The notes below the pieces were generated by a model, which ran no database searches, was not told where the DNA came from, and was given only the letters and a program-made list of their open reading frames with translations. This document shows positions 8,925 to 16,431 of a DNA stretch of 64,000 nucleotides, in pieces. The translations under genes were made by a program, and so were the position numbers. The stretch covers positions 1 to 64,000 of the forward strand of contig NZ_NPKP01000014.1 in assembly GCF_008329585.1 (NCBI RefSeq). Reading direction: 5' to 3'. Each line of letters opens with the position of its first letter. Within the stretch, counting starts at the first letter, position 1. The DNA comes from Mycolicibacterium sp. P9-22 (GTDB lineage: Bacteria > Actinomycetota > Actinomycetes > Mycobacteriales > Mycobacteriaceae).

Positions 8925-9397
8925 CCATGCACAGCTTTCGATGGACGATGCGCGCACTGCTGATGGTCATCACCGCGGCGGCGGCAGCGGCGCTGCTTGC
9001 GTCACCGCAGGCCTTCGCCGACGCCACCGACGAGTATCCGATTCCCAGCAAGCAGATCGAAACCCAATGCGACGCCGAGCAGTACCTGGCCGCCGCGCGC
9101 GACACCAGCCCGATCTACTTCGAGCGGTACATGCTGGACAAGAGCAACCGGCCGCTCGACGTGCAGCAGATGGCCGAGGACCGTATCCACTGGTTCTATT
9201 CACTGGATGCCGCCGGGCGGCGCCAGTACTCCGAGGACACCGCCACCAACATCTATTACGAGCAGGTGGCCACCCGCTGGGGCAACTGGGCGAAGGTCTT
9301 CTTCAACAACAAGGGCGTGGTGGCCAAGGCGGCCGCGGTCTGCATGAACTATCCGCGTGGTGACCTGTCGGTCTGGGACTGGCCCGTCGCGCGCTGA
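8921..9397 (+). CDS. Rv0455c-like secreted protein (DUF5078)
   Basis: A 158-residue secreted protein with a signal peptide to about residue 31 (SPQAFADATDE). The mature domain contains CDAEQYLAAARDTSPIYFER, DRIHWFYSLDAAGRRQYSED and WAKVFFNNKGVVAK, which I recognise as close to M. tuberculosis Rv0455c, a small disulfide protein reported to be needed for siderophore secretion with MmpS4/5-MmpL4/5. Two cysteines (QCDAEQ and VCMNYP) could form the disulfide. It is the last gene of the operon and overlaps the previous one by 4 nt. Confidence 0.85.
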   Translation: MTMHSFRWTMRALLMVITAAAAAALLASPQAFADATDEYPIPSKQIETQCDAEQYLAAARDTSPIYFERYMLDKSNRPLDVQQMAEDRIHWFYSLDAAGRRQYSEDTATNIYYEQVATRWGNWAKVFFNNKGVVAKAAAVCMNYPRGDLSVWDWPVAR

Positions 9398-9442
9398 AGC
9401 GGTTGCCGCGACCGGGTCGGTCGAACCGCATAGATTCGAGGT

Positions 9443-9706
9443 ATGGGCCAGCCGTACTCGGACAACGACGACGACGACTATCCATACGAGCACGGTGATG
9501 ACTTCGCCGATGACGACGAGATTATCGAGCGGCCGAGTAATCGCGGTGCCGTGGGCATCTTCCTGTTGGGGTGGCTGTTTCTGCCGACGGCCGGCATTCT
9601 CCTCAGCGAGTTGCAGAGTCCCTGGTTCGAGGTCGGCGCCGTCGTCACGCTGGCTTTCATCGTCGCCTTCGTCATGGCGGTGGTGCGCGTGGTGAAGAAC
9701 TTCTGA
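9443..9706 (+). CDS. Small acidic membrane protein, unknown function
   Basis: An 87-residue protein. The first 33 residues are strongly acidic (runs of Asp/Glu), followed by two transmembrane segments (about 35-55 and 62-84) and a short basic tail (VRVVKNF). GAGGT stands just before the ATG. I do not recognise the family. It ends 54 nt before the SDR gene, which has its own promoter. Confidence 0.65.
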   Translation: MGQPYSDNDDDDYPYEHGDDFADDDEIIERPSNRGAVGIFLLGWLFLPTAGILLSELQSPWFEVGAVVTLAFIVAFVMAVVRVVKNF

Positions 9707-9747
9707 ACGCTCAACCCACCGGTGGGCCGGGGCAGGTCGGCAGGCTT

Positions 9748-9753
9748 TAGTCT
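9748..9753 (+). promoter_or_regulatory. -10 element of leaderless SDR transcript
   Basis: TAGTCT at 9748-9753 lies 7 nt before GTG 9761, the spacing of a leaderless mycobacterial start. It supports 9761 rather than an upstream GTG at 9722 as the start of the SDR gene. Confidence 0.5.
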
Positions 9754-9760
9754 GTCGAAC

Positions 9761-10537
9761 GTGGATATCAATGGAGCTAGCGCAATCGTCACCGGTGGCG
9801 CGTCCGGCATCGGCGCGGCCTCGGCCCGCCAGCTGGCCGCCAAGGGCGCCAGGGTCGTCGTCGCCGACCTGAACGCCGAACGCGGGCAGGAACTCGCGCA
9901 TGAGATCGGCGGTGTCTTCGTCACCGTCGACGTCACCAACACCGACCAGATCCTGGACGCGGTCAACACCGCCGTCGACCTCGGTCCGTTGCGGGCCCTG
10001 GTCAACTCGGCCGGTATCGGCTGGGCCCAGCGGACCATCGGCAAGGACGGTCAGTTCGAATCGGCGCACAACCTGGACGCCTACAAGAAGGTGCTCGCCA
10101 TCAACCTGGTCGGCACCTTCGACTGCATCCGGCTGGCCGCCACCGCGATGAGCCGCAACGAGTTCACCGACACCGGTGAGCGAGGCGCGATCGTCAACCT
10201 GACCAGCGTCGCGGCCTTCGACGGCCAGATCGGCCAGGCCGCTTACTCGTCGTCCAAGGGCGGCGTCGTGGGCCTCACCCTGCCGGTCGCGCGCGACCTG
10301 TCCGCATCGGGCATCCGCGTCAACACCGTGGCCCCCGGCCTCATCGACACCCCGATCTACGGGGAAGGCGAGGCCTCGGAGGCCTTCAAGGCGAAGCTCG
10401 GCGAGTCGGTGCTCTTCCCACATCGCCTCGGTAAGCCCGAGGAGCTGGCCTCGATGGTCATCGAACTGCTCACCAACTCGTACATGAACGCCGAGGTCGT
10501 CCGCGTAGACGGCGGCATCCGGATGCCCCCGAAGTAG
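9761..10537 (+). CDS. SDR oxidoreductase, 3-hydroxyacyl-CoA dehydrogenase type (Rv1144-like)
   Basis: A 258-residue short-chain dehydrogenase. The N-terminal cofactor motif is AIVTGGASGIGAASA, with an acidic residue at the end of strand 2 (VVVADLNAE) favouring NAD. The catalytic residues are Ser in NLTSVAAFDG and Tyr/Lys in AYSSSKGG. The sequence strongly resembles Rv1144 and mammalian 17-beta-HSD type 10, enzymes oxidising 3-hydroxy-2-methylacyl-CoA in branched-chain or fatty acid breakdown. It stands alone and is closed by a strong hairpin. Confidence 0.9.
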   Translation: MDINGASAIVTGGASGIGAASARQLAAKGARVVVADLNAERGQELAHEIGGVFVTVDVTNTDQILDAVNTAVDLGPLRALVNSAGIGWAQRTIGKDGQFESAHNLDAYKKVLAINLVGTFDCIRLAATAMSRNEFTDTGERGAIVNLTSVAAFDGQIGQAAYSSSKGGVVGLTLPVARDLSASGIRVNTVAPGLIDTPIYGEGEASEAFKAKLGESVLFPHRLGKPEELASMVIELLTNSYMNAEVVRVDGGIRMPPK

Positions 10538-10560
10538 TTTCTCGCTGCACGAGCACGCAC

Positions 10561-10600
10561 CAAAGGCCCCAGAAACCGTCCCCGGTTTCTGGGGCCTTTG
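10561..10600 (+). terminator. Hairpin terminator after SDR gene
   Basis: A perfect 18-bp inverted repeat, CAAAGGCCCCAGAAACCG (10561-10578) and its complement (10583-10600), encloses a TCCC loop 23 nt after the SDR stop. There is no T-run, which is common for mycobacterial terminators. Confidence 0.8.
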
Positions 10601-10796
10601 CGCGTCCTGGTCAATCCGAGCGGCAGATTTGGCAACCTTTGCCGTTATGTTGCGGACTAATTTGCCCCGAATGCAAATTCCGTAGATTCGACCGCGTTCG
10701 GCGCATCAGGGCCGGCGGTGATCTGCTGTACGCGCCGATTCGATCGGATCCGAATTTTTCGAGGTGGATTGCGCTTTTTCAGCTTCCTCACAGGTG

Positions 10797-10802
10797 TACA
10801 GT
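10797..10802 (+). promoter_or_regulatory. Possible -10 for the PE-PPE-like gene
   Basis: TACAGT at 10797-10802 follows a T-rich stretch. Transcription would start near 10809, giving a leader of about 20 nt to ATG 10828. No good -35 was seen. The rest of 10601-10827 holds nothing else I can name. Confidence 0.35.
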
Positions 10803-10827
10803 CGCTGTGTCTTCAGCGGTTCACGGG

Positions 10828-13554
10828 ATGAGAGGCCGGATCACATTGAGAACCAAGCACCGTAAGGTCAGTAGCCAGCCCATACGTACAGCGTTGCTGG
10901 GTATCACCACGGCAACGGCGATGGCCGCCACCGTCGCGATCTCGGCGCCGGTGCCGACACCGCCCGCCTTGCTCGCCCAGGAACAGCACAGCGTCAACCT
11001 GACCGCGGCCAGCACTCCCTATCAGCAGGCGCAGGACGTCATCAACACGCTGCTGCCGGCGCTGGTGAACACCTTCGGTGCTCAGCCCCGGGTCACCCTC
11101 GACACGCTGCTGGCCCAGGTCCCGCCGAGCCTGCTGACCGACCTGCTGAACGCCAACGGCAACACCATCAATGTGGCCGCCCTCTTGAGCACGCTCGGCT
11201 TGAACACCGCCGGCTCGGATCTGAACACCGCCGTCACCGAGGCCATCAGTTCGGCGCTGGCCGATTTCCTGACCTCGGCCACGACGGGTCAGGGCGCGGC
11301 GGATCTGGAGGCGCAGCTGACGGCTGCGATCGCCACGGCGGTGGCGCAGCGACTCAACGGGGTGAGCGTCACCGTCAACGTTCCCATTCTCGGCAACCGA
11401 ACCATCAATCTGCGAGACGTGATCGGCGCGTCCGGGATCACCAACATCGCCAACGGGGTGGCCGGCAACGTGGCCGGCGGTATCGTCGACAATCTCAACG
11501 AAATCCTGCCCACCGCCGACGAACTCGCCGCCGAGATCACCGCCGTGCTGCCGGACCTGCTCACCACGTTGTTCAACTCCGCCGATCTGACGGACGCCGA
11601 GGGCAACTTCCAGCTCGGCAACCTCCTCGATCTTGTCGGTCTCAACCTCGGCACCCTGGCCGAGAGTGGTGCGCTGTCCATCACCACTGCCGGCCCGTTG
11701 TTCACCCTCGCGCGGCTATTGGGCGGGGTCGACCTTGGCTGGACACCCGGAACGCAGTCCGCGATCGCCGACTCGATCAACGGCACCGGCTATCTGGATC
11801 TCGGAACGACGACGCTGAAGACCAACCTCTCTGCGGCGCTGGCCGAAGCGTTGGCGGACGGATCACTGGCCGCCGACCTGGGCACCGTCCTGACGCCGGC
11901 GCTGAACAACATCGTGAACCAGATCGTGGACAACGCCACGGCCACCTTGGAAGACGACCTGCGCGACAGCCTCAACAGCGCGGTCAGCGGACTGAACTAC
12001 ACGGTCCGGGTATTCGGCCAGAACATCACGATCCCGATCGGCAGCGCCCTGCAGGGGGCGATCTCGCCCTTGATCACCAACCTCGCCAACCAACTCAACG
12101 ATGGGCTGTCGGGCAACGTCGCGGACCTGGTGGACGGGCTCGTGGAAACCGGAACCGGCAGCGTCGGTGACGCGCTCAACGAGGCCGTCAGCGGCGCCAT
12201 CGATGCCATTCCGGACCAGGAGATCGCCTCGGTGCGGATCCCGATCGTCATCGGTACCGGGATGGGCGCGTTCTCGGCGGGTGCCGCCTACCGGGATGTG
12301 CTGGCGCAGCTGTCATCTCAGCCCGGCGGGGTGGACTACGTCGGCGAGAGTCCGCTGCTCGGCAGCCTGACGATCCTGCCGGCCATCCTGCTCAACAACG
12401 CCGGCCGTGCCAACGGCGGCATCATGGCGAGGTTCGCGGACTTCTTCCGGATGCTCGGAATCGATGCCGTGACACCGGATGTCGCGATCACCAGCAGCGG
12501 TGGCACACCGATCGGTGACACCGGGCTGGCTCTGGGCGGGGCGAACCTGGTGCCGGTCAAGATCGACGCGACCGTCGAGTATCAGTTGATGTCGGACTTC
12601 GCGGCATGGGCGAACCCGGTCACATTGTTGAACAACGTGGTCGCGGGCCTGCTGCCCACCTACATGCTGCGAGGGGTGGATCTCACGGGGGCGGCCGGAC
12701 AGCTGACTTCGGAATTGGAAGAGTTGGTCGGCAGCCTGGCCGACCAGAACGCGGCGGACACCAATATCTATCTGACGGTGCGGGCCAACTCTCTCCCGAT
12801 GCTGGAGCCGCTCTACCTGATCGGTGACGTGATGCGGCTGGCGGGCTTGGCACCGGTGGCCAACCTTGTGAACGGATTGGCGAACGCCCTGTCGCCAGCG
12901 CTGCGGAGCCTGACGAATCTGGGGTACTCGGATGCGTTCTGGAACCCCGAGACCGGTGCCTATGAGCGCACCCTCGATTCCGCGGCAACCCGGGTGCAGT
13001 TCGGCACGCTACCGAACGTCAACTGGGGTGAGGTGCTGCCGAATGTGCTCAGGCAGCTGGGCGCCGGATTCCGGACCGCGATGACGACGGACAACAACAC
13101 CGGTCCGAATGCGCTGTCGTCGGTGGGGGATCTGCTCAACGGCAATATCGGCGATGTGCTGTCCGGGTTGACCGGTGCGGCCGACGATGCCCTGGCCGAT
13201 GTGCAGATCACCGCGGACGAATCGGGGGATTCGGCCGCCGCCGATAGGTCGGCGGCGAATGGCTCGGTAACGCCGGACCCTGCACCCTCGGCCATTCCGA
13301 CGGCCGCGCCATCGGTAGAGCAGCCCGCCGAACCGGTCGAGGTTGTCAAGCCAGAGCCTGAGGTCAAGCGGTTGCCGAAGACACCGAAGCGCGTGAAGGA
13401 GGCGGCGAAGACCGCCGCCGAACTCACCGCGGCCAAGGAGCCGGTCGCCGACAAGGCGCCGAAGAAGCCCGACACCGATCAGGGCGACAGCGGCGCGGAC
13501 ACCACGTCCGAATCCAGCGGCAGCGATAGCACGGGAGGTCAGAACGCCGCCTGA
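10828..13554 (+). CDS. Large secreted PE-PPE-domain-like protein without PE/PPE module
   Basis: About 908 residues. A signal peptide covers roughly residues 1-45 (basic start, then LLGITTATAMAATVAISAP). Residues 50-460 are Ala/Leu/Asn/Thr-rich and probably helical. From about 470 there is an alpha/beta-hydrolase-like section (RIPIVIGTGMGAFSAGAAYR) that ends near 656-700 in LEPLYLIGDVMRLAGLAP and ALRSLTNLGYSD, the signature of the end of the PE-PPE domain. The last ~100 residues are a Lys/Pro/Asp-rich disordered tail. No PE or PPE N-terminus exists. The start could instead be TTG 10846, which has GAGAGG 10 nt upstream. It may be cell-wall associated. Confidence 0.7.
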   Translation: MRGRITLRTKHRKVSSQPIRTALLGITTATAMAATVAISAPVPTPPALLAQEQHSVNLTAASTPYQQAQDVINTLLPALVNTFGAQPRVTLDTLLAQVPPSLLTDLLNANGNTINVAALLSTLGLNTAGSDLNTAVTEAISSALADFLTSATTGQGAADLEAQLTAAIATAVAQRLNGVSVTVNVPILGNRTINLRDVIGASGITNIANGVAGNVAGGIVDNLNEILPTADELAAEITAVLPDLLTTLFNSADLTDAEGNFQLGNLLDLVGLNLGTLAESGALSITTAGPLFTLARLLGGVDLGWTPGTQSAIADSINGTGYLDLGTTTLKTNLSAALAEALADGSLAADLGTVLTPALNNIVNQIVDNATATLEDDLRDSLNSAVSGLNYTVRVFGQNITIPIGSALQGAISPLITNLANQLNDGLSGNVADLVDGLVETGTGSVGDALNEAVSGAIDAIPDQEIASVRIPIVIGTGMGAFSAGAAYRDVLAQLSSQPGGVDYVGESPLLGSLTILPAILLNNAGRANGGIMARFADFFRMLGIDAVTPDVAITSSGGTPIGDTGLALGGANLVPVKIDATVEYQLMSDFAAWANPVTLLNNVVAGLLPTYMLRGVDLTGAAGQLTSELEELVGSLADQNAADTNIYLTVRANSLPMLEPLYLIGDVMRLAGLAPVANLVNGLANALSPALRSLTNLGYSDAFWNPETGAYERTLDSAATRVQFGTLPNVNWGEVLPNVLRQLGAGFRTAMTTDNNTGPNALSSVGDLLNGNIGDVLSGLTGAADDALADVQITADESGDSAAADRSAANGSVTPDPAPSAIPTAAPSVEQPAEPVEVVKPEPEVKRLPKTPKRVKEAAKTAAELTAAKEPVADKAPKKPDTDQGDSGADTTSESSGSDSTGGQNAA

Positions 13555-13567
13555 GTGTCCGAAAAAA

Positions 13568-13601
13568 GAACCGCCCAACTCCGAAAGGGGTTGGGCGGTT
13601 C
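13568..13601. terminator. Hairpin terminator after the PE-PPE-like gene
   Basis: The arms GAACCGCCCAAC (13568-13579) and GTTGGGCGGTTC (13590-13601) extend inward with a G-T pair to a GAAA loop. An A-run precedes the hairpin at 13562-13567, so it would have a U-tail only on the minus strand, but it sits directly after a plus-strand stop. Confidence 0.75.
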
Positions 13602-13695
13602 GCTGTCGGCGACCGCACAACCCGGCCTCCGGCAAAGTGAGAAACCGGCAACACGCGCGCATAAAGGCTGTCGCAGACCGGAAATACGAAACGGG

Positions 13696-13730
13696 GAACC
13701 TTCCGGGCGGTACCCATAACCGGAAGGTTC
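13696..13730 (+). promoter_or_regulatory. Hairpin sequestering the ribosome site of the FNT transporter gene
   Basis: GAACCTTCCGG (13696-13706) and CCGGAAGGTTC (13720-13730) form a perfect 11-bp inverted repeat with a 13-nt loop, ending 4 nt before ATG 13735. The likely Shine-Dalgarno GGAAGG lies inside the right arm, so the folded RNA would hide it. This may control translation, or be a DNA operator that happens to sit here. Confidence 0.6.
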
Positions 13731-13734
13731 AGCC

Positions 13735-14592
13735 ATGTCTTATGTGAATCCGGCAGAGTTCGTCGGAAAGATGATCGACGCCGGCGAATCCAAGGCGATG
13801 ATGTCGACCCGGGACACGCTCATCCGCGCCTTCATGGCCGGGGCCATCCTCGCCATCGCCGCCGCGTTCGCCGTGACCGTCACCGTGCAGACCGGCAACG
13901 CGCTGGCCGGTGCAGTGCTCTTCCCGGTCGGGTTCTGCCTGCTTTACCTACTGGGCTTCGACCTGCTGACCGGGGTGTTCACCCTGGTGCCGCTCGCGCT
14001 GCTCGACAAACGTCGCGGCGTCACGGTCCGGTCGGTCCTGCGCAACTGGGGCTGGGTATTCCTGGGGAACTTCGCCGGTGCGCTCACCGTGGCGCTGATG
14101 ATGGCGGTGGTGTTCACCTACGGGTTCAGCGTCGATCCCAACGAGGTCGGACAGCGGCTCGGCGAGATCGGCCACAGCCGCACCGTCGGCTACGCCGAAC
14201 ACGGCGCGGCAGGAATGCTGACACTGTTCATCCGCGGCGTGCTGTGCAACTGGATGGTATCGACCGGAGTGGTGGCGGCGATGATGTCAACCAGCGTCTC
14301 GGGCAAGGTGATCGGAATGTGGATGCCGGTGATGCTCTTCTTCTACATGGGATTCGAGCATTCCATCGTCAACATGTTCCTGTTCCCGTCCGGGCTCATG
14401 CTCGGCGGTGACTTCTCGATCAGCGACTACCTGGTGTGGAACGAAATCCCGACAGTGTTGGGTAATCTCGTCGGCGGATTGACGTTCGTGGGGCTCACGC
14501 TGTTCGCCACCCACGCGCGCACCGGCCAGTCACGGCTCGTCGATCTGCCACCGGCGCCGTTGTCCGGCCGGAGAGAAGGCCTCAACGCATGA
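13735..14592 (+). CDS. Formate/nitrite transporter family channel
   Basis: A 285-residue membrane protein with six hydrophobic segments and the family motifs LLGFDLLTGVF (after TM2) and FFYMGFEHSIVNMF (about residue 203), containing the conserved pore-region histidine. FNT proteins are pentameric channels for formate, nitrite or hydrosulfide; the substrate cannot be told from sequence. The gene has a hairpin over its ribosome site. It is followed by 42 nt and the converging alcohol dehydrogenase. Confidence 0.9.
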   Translation: MSYVNPAEFVGKMIDAGESKAMMSTRDTLIRAFMAGAILAIAAAFAVTVTVQTGNALAGAVLFPVGFCLLYLLGFDLLTGVFTLVPLALLDKRRGVTVRSVLRNWGWVFLGNFAGALTVALMMAVVFTYGFSVDPNEVGQRLGEIGHSRTVGYAEHGAAGMLTLFIRGVLCNWMVSTGVVAAMMSTSVSGKVIGMWMPVMLFFYMGFEHSIVNMFLFPSGLMLGGDFSISDYLVWNEIPTVLGNLVGGLTFVGLTLFATHARTGQSRLVDLPPAPLSGRREGLNA

Positions 14593-14634
14593 CCACGAGT
14601 CGCCGCCTAACGGCGGTGACTCCAGGCGGGCCGG

Positions 14635-15759
14635 CTACCAGTCGGCCTCGTCGAAGCGGACCACACCGCGGATGTTGTTGCCGTCCAGCATGTCCTGGTA
14701 GCCCTGGTTGATGTCTTCCAGGCGGTAGGTACGGGTGATCATGTCATCGATGTTGAGCAGTCCGGACTTGTAGAGCGCGGTCAGCCGCGGCGTCTCCACA
14801 TGGGAGCTGCCACCACCGAAGATGTTGCCCTTCAACGTCTTCTGCAACATGGTGAACAGGAAGAGGTTCAGCTTCACGTCGGCATCGAACATCGAGCCCA
14901 TGCCGGTCACCACACAGGTGCCGGTCTTGGCGGTGAGGATCATCGCCTCCTCGACGTACTCGCCCTTCATCTCTCCGACGGCGATGATGACCTTGTCCGC
15001 CATCAGTCCGTGGGTCACGTCGATGACCGGTGCGATGGCCTCCGCCATCGTCGGATACACATGAGTGGCACCGAACTTGATGGCCTGCTCGCGCTTCCAC
15101 TCGTTGGGGTCGATCGCGATGACCTGCTTGGCCCCTGAGATCACCGCACCCTGCAGGGCGCTCATGCCGATACCACCGACACCGACGATGATCACCGTCT
15201 CGCCGGGCTTGACCTCGGCGACGTTGGTGGCCGATCCGAAGCCGGTGGGTACCGCGCACCCCATGATGGCCGCGGTCTCGAACGGAATGTCATCGTCGAT
15301 CTTGACGACCGAGTCCTTGTGCACCGTCATATAAGGGGCGAAGGTGCCGAGCAGATTCATCGGCGACACCTCATGCGCACCCGCATGGATGCGACTGGTG
15401 CCGTCGGCGATGGCCTTGCCGCCGAGAAGCTGGGCGCCGCGGTCACACAGCGAGCGGAAACCCTTCAAACAAGGCGGGCACTCACCGCAGGCCGGGATGA
15501 ACGCCAGGATGACGTGGTCCCCCTCGGCGATGCCGGTGACGTTCTTACCGACCTTCGTGACCACTCCGGCACCCTCGTGACCGCCGAGGGCCGGCAGTCC
15601 GATCGGGGTGGCGCCGGTGGTGATGTGGTAATCGGAGTGGCACATGCCCGCGGCGTGCATCTGGATCTGCACCTCGTCGGCCACCGGGTCGCCCAGATCG
15701 ATCTCGTCGACCTTGAACGGCGAATTGAGCTCCCAGAGCAGGGCACCTTTGGTCTTCAT
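14635..15759 (-). CDS. Zinc-dependent alcohol dehydrogenase, NDMA-dependent/mycofactocin type
   Basis: A 374-residue medium-chain dehydrogenase. Catalytic zinc ligands are in AAGMCHSDYHITT and the GGHEGAG helix; four structural cysteines are in PACGECPPCLKGFRSLC. The nucleotide-binding loop is VGVGGIGMSALQG. The sequence matches the NDMA-dependent (TIGR03989) group, nicotinoproteins with tightly bound NADH that rely on mycofactocin for re-oxidation. The start MKTKGALLWEL at 15759 is the family start; upstream frame extension would read through an operator. A KstR-type site in the promoter links it to sterol catabolism. Confidence 0.9.
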   Translation of the reverse strand: MKTKGALLWELNSPFKVDEIDLGDPVADEVQIQMHAAGMCHSDYHITTGATPIGLPALGGHEGAGVVTKVGKNVTGIAEGDHVILAFIPACGECPPCLKGFRSLCDRGAQLLGGKAIADGTSRIHAGAHEVSPMNLLGTFAPYMTVHKDSVVKIDDDIPFETAAIMGCAVPTGFGSATNVAEVKPGETVIIVGVGGIGMSALQGAVISGAKQVIAIDPNEWKREQAIKFGATHVYPTMAEAIAPVIDVTHGLMADKVIIAVGEMKGEYVEEAMILTAKTGTCVVTGMGSMFDADVKLNLFLFTMLQKTLKGNIFGGGSSHVETPRLTALYKSGLLNIDDMITRTYRLEDINQGYQDMLDGNNIRGVVRFDEADW

Positions 15760-15771
15760 GGAAGCCGATAA

Positions 15772-15785
15772 TAGAACACGTTTCA
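15772..15785. promoter_or_regulatory. KstR-type operator upstream of the alcohol dehydrogenase
   Basis: TAGAACACGTTTCA at 15772-15785 fits the published KstR palindrome TnnAACnnGTTnnA at every fixed position. It lies 13 nt before the dehydrogenase start and overlaps a TATTAT (minus strand) that could be its -10, a location suited to repression. Confidence 0.65.
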
Positions 15786-15921
15786 AATAGAGCAATAGCG
15801 CGGCTGTGAACAGCGGGTATGCCGGCTTTCTTTCTTCGTTCGCGGTAGCCGCGATGAATCCGTCTCAGCTGGCCGGTCTACCCATGAGACCGCCCGGAAT
15901 CGATCAGAGAGGTGCCCTCAC

Positions 15922-16431
15922 ATGTCCGACAAGACCCAGATCAACGCCCGCATCGTCCCCAACCTGTGGTTCGACCGGGATGCCCTGCAGGCCGCCGAGC
16001 ACTACATCGCCGCCTTCGGCGGCAACGGCAGAATCACCGGAACCACGCCCGCCCACCCGGGCGCACCTTCGCCGCAAGATGTGCCGATGGTCGTGGAGTT
16101 CGAACTCGACGGGCAACCGTTCGTCGGGATCAACGGCGGCCCGCAGTTCACCTTCAGCGAGGCGGTCTCACTCGAGGTCCGGGTGGACGGCCAGGAGCAA
16201 CTCGACCGGATCTGGGCCGCCCTGGTCGAAGGTGGCGAGGAGCAGCCCTGCGGCTGGCTGAAGGACAAGTACGGGTTGTCCTGGCAGATCACCCCGACGG
16301 CGTACTACGACCTGATGGCGCGCGGTGATGCGCAGGCCAATGAGCGGCTGATGAACGCGGTGATGGCCACCTTCGGCAAGTTCGATGTGGCCGCACTCGA
16401 GGCGGCCCACCGGTCAGAGGACGGGCGGTAA
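15922..16431 (+). CDS. VOC superfamily protein, PhnB type
   Basis: A 169-residue protein of the vicinal oxygen chelate fold. Typical PhnB/3-dmu-9_3-mt features are NLWFDRDALQAAEHYIAAFG near the start, VEFELDGQPFVGINGGPQFTF in the middle and CGWLKDKYGLSWQITP towards the end. The specific reaction is unknown. It diverges from the alcohol dehydrogenase gene, and its last 18 nt overlap the converging sigG gene. Confidence 0.88.
   Translation: MSDKTQINARIVPNLWFDRDALQAAEHYIAAFGGNGRITGTTPAHPGAPSPQDVPMVVEFELDGQPFVGINGGPQFTFSEAVSLEVRVDGQEQLDRIWAALVEGGEEQPCGWLKDKYGLSWQITPTAYYDLMARGDAQANERLMNAVMATFGKFDVAALEAAHRSEDGR

Noticed and set aside
9722..9760. Earlier GTG start for the SDR gene
   Set aside because: The family begins at VDINGASAIVTGG and a -10 box sits between the two candidates.
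10639..10827. N-terminal extension of the PE-PPE-like protein
   Set aside because: The extra 63 residues would place the signal peptide inside the protein, and a candidate promoter lies within this stretch.
14603..14616. Small hairpin CCGCC-TAAC-GGCGG after the FNT gene
   Set aside because: Only 5 bp of stem, too weak to call a terminator with confidence.
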